Positions 35,601-44,089 of a stretch of 64,000 bases of DNA are shown in pieces. Source of the stretch: Hirschia sp964352025 (GTDB lineage Bacteria > Pseudomonadota > Alphaproteobacteria > Caulobacterales > Hyphomonadaceae); the NCBI GenBank assembly GCA_964352025.1, contig CAYGPZ010000007.1:62001-126000 (forward strand), read 5' to 3'. The notes under the pieces were generated by a model that was not told where the DNA came from, made no database searches, and saw nothing but the letters and a program-made list of their open reading frames with translations. Within the stretch, counting starts at the first letter, position 1. Every line of letters starts with the position of its first letter. The translations under genes were made by a program, and so were the position numbers.

Positions 35601-35633
35601 AAAGCCTCCCAAGCTTAAGGCTAAGGAGGCTTT
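35601..35633 (-). terminator. Rho-independent terminator after VOC lipoprotein 4
   Basis: AAAGCCTCC (35601-35609) pairs with GGAGGCTTT (35625-35633); on the minus strand a T run follows. It separates the 35.7-38.3 kb operon from the CitE operon. Confidence 0.82.
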
Positions 35634-35655
35634 CAATACTGTGAATTTTTAGAAT

Positions 35656-36285
35656 CTATTTTTCGTCATAACGTGGATCGAAAATCTTCTGGTTCAATTC
35701 AATCGTGTGACCATTCATATCAGTCAGCATCGAAATCATCACAACGATATCACCAGCTGGTGAAGGATAGCGACGCTCATGCGGCTTACCCACAATACTC
35801 ACACCTTCAATATTAGCAGCTTTCTTAAATGTTTCTGCCAAATCCTTTGTGTGGAAAAGAAGCACGATTTCGCCTGGTGTGAAATCCGCAGCATCCGGCT
35901 CAGCCATGTCTTTTTCTGATTGGTCGAGGAATTGCCACAACCCGATCATTCCAGTGTGACGAGAGTTTGTTTGCAACAACACCAAGCGAGAACGGTTCTT
36001 ACCGTCAGCCTCATGACGACCATCAAGTCCAGGAGACGTTAGCTCTTGATCATAAACCACAGTCATACCGAGCGCATCACGGTAAAGCTCGAGCGCAGCA
36101 TCTGCATCTTTCACGATCATTGTCGTGCGACGAAGATTAAGCGGGACCACAGGATAAGGAGCAGCATCACGCTCCTTTACTATCTCAGCACCTGTCATAG
36201 GCGCTTTTGCAGGCGCGCTATCTGTCGTCGCACAAGCACCCAAAGAGAGAGCTGCAACAGCCCCAATTATAAATTTCAGTGTCAT
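35656..36285 (-). CDS. VOC-family lipoprotein 4
   Basis: 209 residues: signal with lipobox (LGAC at about 15-18), then a single VOC module starting LNLRRTTMIVKDADAALELYRDALGMTVVYD and ending in the metal-ligand position GHTIELNQK. It is the last gene of the leftward HapK-SDR-deacetylase-VOC operon. With the three VOC proteins at 27-30.6 kb it makes a fourth envelope-located VOC protein in the island. Confidence 0.8.
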   Translation of the reverse strand: MTLKFIIGAVAALSLGACATTDSAPAKAPMTGAEIVKERDAAPYPVVPLNLRRTTMIVKDADAALELYRDALGMTVVYDQELTSPGLDGRHEADGKNRSRLVLLQTNSRHTGMIGLWQFLDQSEKDMAEPDAADFTPGEIVLLFHTKDLAETFKKAANIEGVSIVGKPHERRYPSPAGDIVVMISMLTDMNGHTIELNQKIFDPRYDEK

Positions 36286-36288
36286 AGT

Positions 36289-37188
36289 TTATGTCCTTGC
36301 TGGTATTTCTGCAGCGAAATGCTCGGCGATTTGTTCACGCGTCGCGACCCACACATCAGAGTGATTTTTTACGTGTTCCAAGAATTGCTGAAACGCCTCT
36401 ATTCGACCTGGACGGCCAATAATGCGCAGATGTAACCCAAGGCTCATCATGCGTGCGCCTTCATCCTGAGCTTCATTATAAAGCCAGTTAAAAGTGCGTT
36501 TTGCATAGTCGAGCCACATATCAGGTGTAAAAGCCGGATCAATCCAGAACTTCATGTCATTGCTATCAATGGCATAAGGCAGAATAACCATTGGCTCTTT
36601 TTTGCCGCCGCCGACATCCACCTCGTCCCAATATGGAAAGTCATCAGAGTAGTCATCCATGTGGTAGAGATAGCCCTCATTCTTGAGCAAACCTCTAGTG
36701 TGTTCGGAAAACAGATATCTGGATAACCAACCCGCAGGCCTACGCCCACATGTTTTTTCAATACTGTTGGCACTCTTGGCAATAAATTCAGCTTCTGCGT
36801 CTTTTTCCATAAAGGCTGTAAAAGCCCATTTATGACCATGATCCGCAGGCTCATCACCACGGCTCATCATAGCATCAGCCAACCAAGGAGCCTTTTCCAA
36901 AGCCTGACCACACACTGTCCAAGTCGCGTTTACACCAGCATTGTCGAGTATTTTCAAAATACGCGGAGCACCACGATTAATTCCGTACTGATAATTGCTT
37001 TCATTGCTGTAGACGCGGATAGGCTTTCTAGGAACAGCCTTTAATTCATCAACAGGCTCAGGACCGCGGTCACCTTCATCAACTCGTTTTTCAGCACCTT
37101 CTTCAACATTCACCACGAGCGAAAGCGCTAGCTTTCCGCCATTAGGCCAACGAAAGTCTTTAGGCGCTGGATCGTTTGGTCGTGTCAT
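36289..37188 (-). CDS. Polysaccharide deacetylase-family protein 3 (PuuE allantoinase / imidase-like)
   Basis: 299 residues without signal peptide. INRGAPRILKILDNAGVNATWTVCGQALE, DEPADHGHKWAF with the metal His pair region, RRPAGWLSRYLFSEHTRGLL and MMSLGLHLRIIGRPGRI match the PuuE-type group more closely than proteins 1 and 2 do. The known reactions in this group are ring opening of allantoin and cyclic imides. It overlaps the SDR gene by one base. A third such enzyme suggests several related ring substrates. Confidence 0.83.
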   Translation of the reverse strand: MTRPNDPAPKDFRWPNGGKLALSLVVNVEEGAEKRVDEGDRGPEPVDELKAVPRKPIRVYSNESNYQYGINRGAPRILKILDNAGVNATWTVCGQALEKAPWLADAMMSRGDEPADHGHKWAFTAFMEKDAEAEFIAKSANSIEKTCGRRPAGWLSRYLFSEHTRGLLKNEGYLYHMDDYSDDFPYWDEVDVGGGKKEPMVILPYAIDSNDMKFWIDPAFTPDMWLDYAKRTFNWLYNEAQDEGARMMSLGLHLRIIGRPGRIEAFQQFLEHVKNHSDVWVATREQIAEHFAAEIPART

Positions 37189-38024
37189 TAGTGTGGTTCC
37201 TCTCCACCGGACACATTCATGCTCTCGGCGGTAATATACTGAGCTTCATCTGTACAAAGCCAAGCAACAGCATTTGCAGTATCCTCAGGCAGACCCGGGC
37301 GTCCCATTGGAATACGCGCAGCCATTGCCTTCATATAATCTTCCACAGAATCAGCGCCGACGACTTTTGCAAAATATTCATTCTGCCAAGCACCAAGACC
37401 TGTCGTAACGTGGTTAGGACAAACGTTATTGACGGTAATATTGTCGCCACCCAGCTCAACAGCTGCAGAACGAACTAGCCCAACAAGACCATGCTTGGAA
37501 CTTGTATATGCCTGCGCGTGCGGGAAACCAGATTTCGCAGCTTGGCTAGCAATATTGATAATACGCCCGCCCTTACCCTGCTTCGTCATAACTTCTGCAG
37601 CGGCTTTTACACCAAAGAACGCACCCGTTAGATTTACATCGATAACCGCGCGCCAGTCTTCTTCGGTAACTTCAAGCAATGGCTTCATAATATAGCCGAT
37701 ACCTGCGTTATTGATCCAGATATCTAGGCTTCCATGCTCATCAATCGCGTGCTGAGCCATTCCTCTAACGCTATCGAGCGAACGAACATCACAAACATGC
37801 GTTGAAACATTTACACCCATAGCACGCAGATCAGCTGCTATTGATTCCATTTCATCAGTGGATCCAATATGCTCAGCGCCCGTTGACGCATCCTTTGGCT
37901 CACCAATATCCGAAATGACAATATTTACGCCTTCTTTAGCCAGACGAATGGCGATCGCTTCACCTAGTCCCGCACGACGGCCAGAACCTGTGATGACAGC
38001 TGTTTTACCTGTCAGATTACCCAT
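37188..38024 (-). CDS. Short-chain dehydrogenase/reductase
   Basis: 278 residues: cofactor motif TAVITGSGRRAGLGEAIA, NNAG segment, catalytic Ser in IINIASQAAKSG and YTSSKHG holding the catalytic Tyr and Lys, with a PMGRPGLPEDTANAVAWLC C-terminal signature. An acidic residue after the second strand (ISDIGEP) favours NAD. It should oxidise an alcohol or reduce a ketone among pathway intermediates. It sits between the HapK-like and deacetylase-fold genes. Confidence 0.88.
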   Translation of the reverse strand: MGNLTGKTAVITGSGRRAGLGEAIAIRLAKEGVNIVISDIGEPKDASTGAEHIGSTDEMESIAADLRAMGVNVSTHVCDVRSLDSVRGMAQHAIDEHGSLDIWINNAGIGYIMKPLLEVTEEDWRAVIDVNLTGAFFGVKAAAEVMTKQGKGGRIINIASQAAKSGFPHAQAYTSSKHGLVGLVRSAAVELGGDNITVNNVCPNHVTTGLGAWQNEYFAKVVGADSVEDYMKAMAARIPMGRPGLPEDTANAVAWLCTDEAQYITAESMNVSGGEEPH

Positions 38025-38031
38025 TTCCGAT

Positions 38032-38346
38032 TTACCCCAATTTCTCTGTCAGGATAAAGAATAGTTCACTCGTCATTGCTTGAAATTCAGCGGAAATAGC
38101 CTGCATTTTCTCTGTGGATACGTCAGCTCCAAAGCCTTCCATATCATTCACATCGATAACCTCGACATATGCATAAGGTGGCTTATCTTCTGTACCAAGC
38201 AAAGCAATTGATTTGTAGACTTTGAAATCATCGATAGACTTGAGACCATTCACTGTAGGAATATCAGTGGACTTGGCCCAATTTTCATAGTCCTCTACGC
38301 TGACTTCGGGTTTCAAATTGAATAGTGCGACAATTTTAGTACTCAT
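38032..38346 (-). CDS. HapK/RedY-like small protein
   Basis: 104 residues forming a probable dimeric alpha-beta barrel. VALFNLKPEVSVEDYENWAKSTDIPTVNGLKSIDDFKVYK is the pattern I associate with REDY-like/HapK proteins, named from prodiginine (tripyrrole) biosynthesis but found more widely in degradation clusters. It is the first gene of a leftward operon, 32 bp downstream of operator site 7. Activity unknown; the pyrrole connection is only a hint. Confidence 0.62.
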   Translation of the reverse strand: MSTKIVALFNLKPEVSVEDYENWAKSTDIPTVNGLKSIDDFKVYKSIALLGTEDKPPYAYVEVIDVNDMEGFGADVSTEKMQAISAEFQAMTSELFFILTEKLG

Positions 38347-38377
38347 TTTCTATTCCCCTTATTGTAATTATGGTTAT

Positions 38378-38393
38378 AAATGATATATCTTTT
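38378..38393. promoter_or_regulatory. Island palindrome, site 7 (AAATGATATATCTTTT)
   Basis: Full consensus match in the divergent region between the HapK-like operon and the methyltransferase operon. Confidence 0.72.
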
Positions 38394-38475
38394 ATACTAT
38401 ACCGTTCTTATACGAGTCTGCAATACGAGTTTCAAAGAAAGCTGCTTATTGCAAAAATAAAAAGGGAGACGCCGG

Positions 38476-39714
38476 ATGGCTGACAAAACCAATAAAGGCA
38501 ACAATAGCCCCTCTTTCGAATATGATGGGCCACCGGACTACCGTGTTGTTGGACAGCATGACGTCTACCCGGAAACTACGCATGACGAGACTGCGCGATT
38601 TAACTTTCTAGCGCAAATGAATCGTCATCTATCGACCAAAGTCATGGGCGGAATAGCTCACGCTTTTGAAGATCGCGTCGAACCAAAATTCAAAGAAGAA
38701 AACGGCCGAGACTTCAAAGACCGCCACGAAGTTCGTAACGCTCTTAAAGAAGACCCTATGTTCCAGTGGTGGTCCGCCCTTCGTCGCGCCACAATGGAAA
38801 ACCGCCAACAGGCCGGTCGCTGGGTCACGCTTCGCCAAGCAGAATCACTCAATGAAAAAGCCCGCTTGCTCACCGAAGGCGACGACAGGCTGAAACTTGA
38901 TCCCGATTTCAAACAACCACGTTCAACTGCCGCTATCGATCATCACTGCATGCCAGGCAGCTACCACACTGAACACGTTGATGGGGACGTAACTGGACCG
39001 GCAAATTATGATTCCGGAATCTTTGCCACAACAGGCGGCATGTTAGGTCGCTTCAATGATGGCGGCGGCGTCGCCGTCGCACAGTGGGTTGCTAAAAATC
39101 TACCTGAATTCAAACCAAAACGTATCTTGGATATCGGGGCTGGCCTTGGCCACAACGTCCTACCGCTTGCCAAAGCATTTCCAGATGCTCAGGTCGTTGC
39201 TGTTGATGCAGGTGGCCCGATGCTTCGCTACGGTCTTGCACGCGCAAAATCGCTTGGCATTGAAAATGTAGAATTTATTCAAGCAGATGTAGCTGACCTA
39301 AATCAGTTTGAAGATGAGAGTTTTGACTGGATTCAATCCACTATGTTTCTTCACGAAACAACTTACAAATCTATGCCGAAAATCTTCAAAGAAACGCACA
39401 GACTTCTAAAGCCAGGCGGAATTGTCCTGCATGTTGAGCAACCTCAATATAGCAAAACGATGCCGCTCTATGAGCAAGCCATGCGCGACTGGGATGCGTT
39501 CTACAATAACGAACCATTCTGGACAAAAATGCACGAAATCGATCTGGACCAGTGGATGGTCGAAGCTGGCTTTGATCGTGAAGACATAATTCACGATGGC
39601 GTCGCCGCCGTTGTCGACGCTGATATTTTCCCCGAAGCAGCCGAAGACAACGAACAAGAAGACTATGGACGCAAAGCGGCATGGCACGTCGTTGGCGCAA
39701 GAAAGGCAGTATAA
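38476..39714 (+). CDS. Class I SAM-dependent methyltransferase
   Basis: 412 residues: an N-terminal charged region of about 200 residues of unknown fold, then a Rossmann methyltransferase domain with motif I ILDIGAGLGHNVLPLAK, acidic post-I VVAVDAGG, FIQADVADL and RLLKPGGIVLHVEQPQ. A good GGGAG ribosome-binding site precedes the ATG. Its substrate is unknown; the long N-terminal extension is not typical of small-molecule O- or C-methyltransferases. It overlaps the next small gene (TAATG). Confidence 0.82.
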   Translation: MADKTNKGNNSPSFEYDGPPDYRVVGQHDVYPETTHDETARFNFLAQMNRHLSTKVMGGIAHAFEDRVEPKFKEENGRDFKDRHEVRNALKEDPMFQWWSALRRATMENRQQAGRWVTLRQAESLNEKARLLTEGDDRLKLDPDFKQPRSTAAIDHHCMPGSYHTEHVDGDVTGPANYDSGIFATTGGMLGRFNDGGGVAVAQWVAKNLPEFKPKRILDIGAGLGHNVLPLAKAFPDAQVVAVDAGGPMLRYGLARAKSLGIENVEFIQADVADLNQFEDESFDWIQSTMFLHETTYKSMPKIFKETHRLLKPGGIVLHVEQPQYSKTMPLYEQAMRDWDAFYNNEPFWTKMHEIDLDQWMVEAGFDREDIIHDGVAAVVDADIFPEAAEDNEQEDYGRKAAWHVVGARKAV

Positions 39715-40094
39715 TGAGCAACCCTAATCTAGATCCACTAAAACTAGCTGGCGCTAAATCCAAGGGTAAACGCCCATGGTTCTTCGAAAATTCGGATACC
39801 GAACGCGTGCTGAATATCACCTTAGCTTTGGTTCAAGAAGTCGCGGTTGTTCGGGAACGGATGGACACGATAGAGCGCCTTCTTGAACGTGATGGCAAAG
39901 TCACCAAAGAATCCATCGAGGCCTATAAACCGGCCCGCTTTGAAGCTGATGAGCGCGGCATGTTAATGCAAGAATATATATCGCGCGTTTTCCGCATTCT
40001 GCAGCAAGACGTCGAAGCAGCTGAATTAGGGGATGAAGCATCAAGTGAAGAAGTCGCCGAAGAATTTGCTACGACTGACGAAAAGTCATGCTAG
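39714..40094 (+). CDS. Small protein coupled to the methyltransferase
   Basis: 126 residues beginning MSNPNLDPLK, the ATG overlapping the upstream stop. The reading from 39681 would start inside the methyltransferase gene. The helical middle (TLALVQEVAVVRERMDTIERLLERDGKVTKESIEAYKP) looks like a short coiled coil, and the C-terminus is very acidic. I do not recognise a family. Tight coupling suggests a partner subunit of the methyltransferase. Confidence 0.65.
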   Translation: MSNPNLDPLKLAGAKSKGKRPWFFENSDTERVLNITLALVQEVAVVRERMDTIERLLERDGKVTKESIEAYKPARFEADERGMLMQEYISRVFRILQQDVEAAELGDEASSEEVAEEFATTDEKSC

Positions 40095-40123
40095 GCTAGA
40101 TCGGCGTCAAACCGAGTTCATTC

Positions 40124-40158
40124 AGGCCCAATTGCTGCCTTGGCGGCGCATTGGGCCT
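40124..40158. other. GC-rich hairpin downstream of the methyltransferase operon
   Basis: AGGCCCAAT (40124-40132) pairs with ATTGGGCCT (40150-40158), enclosing a second GCTGCC/GGCGGC stem. It lacks a following T run, so it is either a non-canonical terminator or a stabilising structure. The remaining 40160-40277 shows nothing else. Confidence 0.55.
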
Positions 40159-40277
40159 GGCAGTGCCCATTGAATTAAGCTGATATTCATACGCACTGCG
40201 AGCTCCACCACTCAGATATTAAACAACAAAATCAACATCATCTAAATCCACAAAACAAGGCTATTGCCTTTCACAAC

Positions 40278-40293
40278 AAAAGATATATCATTT
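40278..40293. promoter_or_regulatory. Island palindrome, site 8 (AAAAGATATATCATTT)
   Basis: One flank mismatch to the consensus; located 26 bp upstream of membrane protein B. Confidence 0.66.
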
Positions 40294-40318
40294 AAAAAAA
40301 TGTACAACGGAGGGCTCC

Positions 40319-41011
40319 ATGGGAGAGTTTTTAGCGACGAATGAATTACACATTCTCAGATGGCTGCACATTGTCGCCATGGTATACTGGCTTGGTGGTG
40401 AATGGGGTGTTTTCCAAACATCCTACAAGGTTATAAATCGTAAGCTTTCCCTTGAGGAGCGCGGACGACACATGGATTCGGCCTACCGTATCGACATCAT
40501 GGCCCGTACAGGGATTATCTCCTTACTGCCTCTTGGTCTGCACATGGGTTACATCTGGGGCGTTCAGCCACTCGGTGGCGGATGGCTAGTTGCAATGTGG
40601 CTGGCTTGGGTTGCATGGATGGCCGTGACTTGGGGTGCATTTGCAAACCGCAAAAACGAGCTCGGAAACAAACTTGCCTTTATCGAAGACTGGACACGCT
40701 ATCCGCTTATCCCACTTCTGATAATTACAGGACTGACTTCACTCGCAGGTCACGGACCTTTCTTGGCTGAAGAAGGCCAGAAATGGTTCGCGGCGAAGAT
40801 CCTGACTTACGGTTTAGCCTTAGTTATCGGAATGGTGCTTCGCATAATCATGCACGAATGGCGCAGAATATTCCCAATTCTAGCACAAGGCCCGAACGAA
40901 GAGTTAGAAGCCAAACTTGATAAATCTATCCAGCTAGGTCGTAACCTCGCCTATTGTTACTGGGTACTTATCCTATCAACTGCTTTCTTTGGTGCTGTAA
41001 AACCATTCTAA
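40319..41011 (+). CDS. Integral membrane protein, HemJ/DUF2269-reminiscent, paralogue B
   Basis: 230 residues with about five membrane helices. Helix 1 reads LHIVAMVYWLGGEWGVFQTSY, parallel to paralogue A at 15.2 kb; RTGIISLLPLGLHMGY and FAAKILTYGLALVIGMVLRIIMHEW align with A as well. Histidines H17 (LRWLHIV) and the one in GLHMGY could bind heme, but this is inference. A strong AGGAGGG-like site (GGAGGG) precedes the ATG. It forms a single-gene unit with its own operator and terminator, so it is worth expressing separately from paralogue A. Confidence 0.65.
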   Translation: MGEFLATNELHILRWLHIVAMVYWLGGEWGVFQTSYKVINRKLSLEERGRHMDSAYRIDIMARTGIISLLPLGLHMGYIWGVQPLGGGWLVAMWLAWVAWMAVTWGAFANRKNELGNKLAFIEDWTRYPLIPLLIITGLTSLAGHGPFLAEEGQKWFAAKILTYGLALVIGMVLRIIMHEWRRIFPILAQGPNEELEAKLDKSIQLGRNLAYCYWVLILSTAFFGAVKPF

Positions 41012-41057
41012 GCAACACGAATTGGAATACTCCCAATATAGTATTCCGCAACTCGAG

Positions 41058-41092
41058 AGGTCAGTTCCAACCCGGGAACTGGCCTTTTTTTT
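41058..41092 (+). terminator. Rho-independent terminator after membrane protein B
   Basis: AGGTCAGTTCC (41058-41068) pairs with GGAACTGGCCT (41075-41085, one G-U pair) and is followed by eight Ts. Confidence 0.88.
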
Positions 41093-41102
41093 GGTAATGC
41101 TC

Positions 41103-41229
41103 TCCAGCCCCCCTATCATTCCGATTTTCCTGCGTAGGCAGGAATCCAGTCAAAGAATAAAGCCGCGCATAGCGCGACATGCTTAATTCGCTGGTTCCCA
41201 GATCAAGTCTGGGAATACGCAGGTGGCTG
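41103..41229. repeat. 127-bp multi-hairpin repeat element
   Basis: Terminal inverted repeat CCAGCC (41103-41108) and GGCTGG (41224-41229) enclose three hairpins: TTCCTGC/GCAGGAA (41126-41143), CGCGC/GCGCG (about 41164-41175) and TTCCCAGA/TCTGGGAA (41194-41214). CCTGCGTA also recurs inverted as TACGCAGG (41215-41222). The 'CATTCC...GGAATCCAG' style resembles REP/MITE-like repeats scattered in many proteobacterial genomes. Whether it is repeated elsewhere cannot be seen here. Confidence 0.6.
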
Positions 41230-41311
41230 GAATTCGCCAAAAACGGACATTTGACTATTTAAGTCATTGTCGATTAATTAGATCCAATTATCGGGTTTCA
41301 TGGGGGATGAA

Positions 41312-42871
41312 ATGAAGAAAATTTTCATACCATTATTATCAAATATAATACTACTTTCTTCATGTGCTGACACTTCAAGCAACATCCCACGTCAAACTGA
41401 TATAATTGAACAGTCAGAGCAAATAAACGAAGGGGTTTCAAGAAATCAAAAATCTCTGTTTACAGCTTCCAAATCCAACGAATTATTAGAATATCAGGAA
41501 AAGTATCCTCGATACAAAGCTTATGCTTTCGCTGAAGCTTTTGTTGATATCGCTTATCTTTCGTTACGCGAAAAGCAAGACTTAGATTTTTCAAAAAGCT
41601 TAGTTCATTTAGCAATTGCTGAAATAGAAGCACTTCCTAACCGATATTCAGATAAAGAAGTACTGGAGTATCTATATAAAATAGAACGATTGTTTTCTGA
41701 GGTTAAAATAAAAACCAATAAAGTCAGAGTACCCAAAAAGTATAACTATCTGCTAGAAGTTGCTGTAAGCAGGCAATTTGGTCCATCTCAATTGCCTAAG
41801 GTCGTCGATAATTCTGAATGTATAACGGCAATCGCTTCTGCTTTTGAATTTGCATTTCGAAACGCCGAAGATTGGTTGAAATTGGGAAATTTCCATAACA
41901 AATATTATGCAATGGTAGGTCAAAATGCGCTTGTACCTTTTAGTCTTAAATGTGACTTACCTAATTTCAAAGCTCATAACGCCCCGAATTGGAACCCATA
42001 TTCAGACTTTGCATTAAGGGCGGTAGGAAAACACCCATTTCAGCAAACAGAAAATTTTGAAATATTACAGAGCTTAAGAGCTAAACATTTACAAAATTCG
42101 TTAGAATATTTAGATACTGTTCCCCCCACTTCAAGAATAAGAGTTATAAATCTAGGTGGGTTTAGAATTTCCCCAGCAATTACTTTAGAGTTAGCAAATA
42201 AAGTAGCGGGGCGCTTAAGCAATCCATCAAATCTGGATGTAAATCTAGATCAGATACAAGAACTAAATTTGCTTTTTAAAGAATTGTCTGCGCTAGATAA
42301 AGTTACGATCGAGTACTCTATTTCTAATGTATCTAGAGGCCTATCAGTTCACCCCGTTCTGACCAAACCGAATAGTTTCATTGGCCAAGTTTGGAAGCTG
42401 TTTGAGGATATTGGTTGGGCTACTCCCGTTAAAGTATCAAATTATTCGCAAACGACTCTTCCCTATGTTGAAAAGTGGATTTTCGTTGAGGAAAAAATGC
42501 CTAAAGTAGCTCAATGGTATGTAAATGCGAGAACAGAAAACACTCGATTAGATGCCCAAGCAGGAAAGATATTTAGAATGTCATTTGACCAAAACGAAAC
42601 ATTGAAATCAGCTTATACTAAAATGTCAGATAGCGATAAATCAGTGTTATTGGAGAGTTTAAAAAATCCGAGCACAAAAGCAATGACGACAAGTGATAGT
42701 CCTCATGGACAATTTTGGTCTATGTTAGAAGACCTTGGATGGGCAACAGAATATAAGGCAGACAAAGAAGCTCTAGAGATTGTGCCAAATTTGAAAGTTT
42801 GGAGTTTAAACTCTAAGGACGTAAGTAAAGTCGCTTCATGGTTAGACAACTATTACAATTCGATAGAGTAA
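41312..42871 (+). CDS. AT-rich lipoprotein with two C-terminal repeats, function unknown
   Basis: About 519 residues starting at MKKIFIP behind GGGGGA; the ATG 12 bp earlier overlaps the ribosome-binding site. A signal peptide with lipobox (LLSSC) leads to a long helical region. The C-terminus has two copies of an about 85-residue unit: each has a GQxWxxxEDxGWAT core (GQVWKLFEDIGWAT and GQFWSMLEDLGWAT) followed by a WxxxxxxxxKVAxW-like segment. Base composition is much more AT-rich than neighbours, it has no island operator, and it follows a repeat element, all suggesting later acquisition. I do not recognise a family. Confidence 0.7.
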   Translation: MKKIFIPLLSNIILLSSCADTSSNIPRQTDIIEQSEQINEGVSRNQKSLFTASKSNELLEYQEKYPRYKAYAFAEAFVDIAYLSLREKQDLDFSKSLVHLAIAEIEALPNRYSDKEVLEYLYKIERLFSEVKIKTNKVRVPKKYNYLLEVAVSRQFGPSQLPKVVDNSECITAIASAFEFAFRNAEDWLKLGNFHNKYYAMVGQNALVPFSLKCDLPNFKAHNAPNWNPYSDFALRAVGKHPFQQTENFEILQSLRAKHLQNSLEYLDTVPPTSRIRVINLGGFRISPAITLELANKVAGRLSNPSNLDVNLDQIQELNLLFKELSALDKVTIEYSISNVSRGLSVHPVLTKPNSFIGQVWKLFEDIGWATPVKVSNYSQTTLPYVEKWIFVEEKMPKVAQWYVNARTENTRLDAQAGKIFRMSFDQNETLKSAYTKMSDSDKSVLLESLKNPSTKAMTTSDSPHGQFWSMLEDLGWATEYKADKEALEIVPNLKVWSLNSKDVSKVASWLDNYYNSIE

Positions 42872-42901
42872 CAGTGACCACTTAGGGCCAACTACTGCCC
42901 C

Positions 42902-43693
42902 TTAATCCTCTACCGTAAAAATCTCTTCCGCAAATTTTGTATTGACCTCAAAGTCGGTCCAAATGGCTTCATTTGCTTTTTCGCCATTGTAAAACAGTCT
43001 TACCCTTCCCGCCTGTCGCCAGTTTATATCTGGCTTTTCAAAGAAGTGAGAATACCGCCTCTCATGCCAACCTCGCGGTGTTTGGAACCCGACATACACA
43101 ATCGCATAATCATCTTGGCGAATACCAAATAAGGTTTGTTTTCCCGATGGGTCCGCTAGTTCAATCATAAATGTTGGCGCACCATCAATCAGACGATCAA
43201 CCTTGCGGTCTTGCACCCAACCATCATCTAGCGCGTGACGAATAGCGCCGAAACCAAAATTATTGGACCACATGGCATTTGCACTCTGGTCTTCCATTTT
43301 ACCATTTTGATTATAGGTGTGTTCGCCATCAAAAGACAAAAGTAGCTGTATCTTGTTCTCGCTCCGACCTTCGATACGTACTTTACCGTTAGCTTGATGA
43401 GCGTCTGTTTTTTCATTATCGAATTCACGCCAAATGGAATAATCATCCCATATGACTTCACCGCCATCCTTGCGGATAATGTTGTATCCGGTGAGCAATA
43501 GAGTTTTTGGACGAACAAAATTGTCTCCTCCGGCATTCTCATATGCTCTTTGAAGAATAGTCTTCGCATCCAAATCAGCTTGAAACTGGACTGCTGCTGG
43601 CATTGAATTGCGCATATCAATAGATGGAGGCGTTTGAGCACACCCCATATTGACCGAGCACATAAACAGTAAGCAGCCCAGAAACATTTTCAT
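42902..43693 (-). CDS. Lipoprotein or exported protein, function unknown
   Basis: 263 residues with a signal peptide ending in a lipobox (NMGC, about 15-18). The mature part (ILQRAYENAGGDNFVRPKTLLLTGYNIIRKDG, then repeated strand segments) resembles periplasmic LolA/LppX-like beta-baskets that carry hydrophobic ligands, but I cannot confirm the family. It lies 2 nt after the DUF1330 gene in a leftward two-gene unit that starts at operator site 9. Confidence 0.62.
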   Translation of the reverse strand: MKMFLGCLLFMCSVNMGCAQTPPSIDMRNSMPAAVQFQADLDAKTILQRAYENAGGDNFVRPKTLLLTGYNIIRKDGGEVIWDDYSIWREFDNEKTDAHQANGKVRIEGRSENKIQLLLSFDGEHTYNQNGKMEDQSANAMWSNNFGFGAIRHALDDGWVQDRKVDRLIDGAPTFMIELADPSGKQTLFGIRQDDYAIVYVGFQTPRGWHERRYSHFFEKPDINWRQAGRVRLFYNGEKANEAIWTDFEVNTKFAEEIFTVED

Positions 43694-43695
43694 AT

Positions 43696-43992
43696 TTATG
43701 CAGGCTCCTCAACAACCATGACGTGCGCTTCACAATATGGTTGACGGGCGAGAATTAAAGCCTGATATTCTTCACTGTCCCAGAAATCATTTATCGCTTT
43801 TTTATTCGGCCATTTAGAAATCACGACGCTTTCTCCATCGAATTTTCCACCTTCTTTTGACTCAACACCCGGTGCGCGCAGGACATATTCGCCGCCATAA
43901 TTAGGAATTAATTTAGCTGTTGGAACAGCATATTTCTCAATAAAGTTCTTTCGATCCAATACCTTAGCGAACACGATCATATAAGCAGACAT
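43696..43992 (-). CDS. DUF1330-like protein 2
   Basis: About 98 residues starting at MSAYMIVFAKVLDRKNF behind an AAAAGGAAAA site; the reading from 44025 would start almost inside the operator. KYAVPTAKLIPNYGGEYVLRAPG and VVISKWPNKKAINDFWDSEEYQAL match the DUF1330 barrel. Unlike protein 1 at 9.6 kb it has no signal peptide and should be cytoplasmic. Function unknown. Confidence 0.8.
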   Translation of the reverse strand: MSAYMIVFAKVLDRKNFIEKYAVPTAKLIPNYGGEYVLRAPGVESKEGGKFDGESVVISKWPNKKAINDFWDSEEYQALILARQPYCEAHVMVVEEPA

Positions 43993-44028
43993 AAATATTT
44001 TCCTTTTAGCACTGGTACCAACCACATT

Positions 44029-44044
44029 AAATGGTATATCTTTT
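44029..44044. promoter_or_regulatory. Island palindrome, site 9 (AAATGGTATATCTTTT)
   Basis: Full consensus match in the divergent region between the DUF1330-lipoprotein unit and the VOC-MDR-hydrolase operon. Confidence 0.72.
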
Positions 44045-44089
44045 AGTAGAAAACCCTATTTCGCATGATTTGAAAAGGACCAGATCGCA

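Noticed and set aside
41103..41229. CRISPR or insertion sequence
   Set aside because: There is no repeat-spacer periodicity and no transposase gene; the structure fits a short non-coding hairpin repeat.
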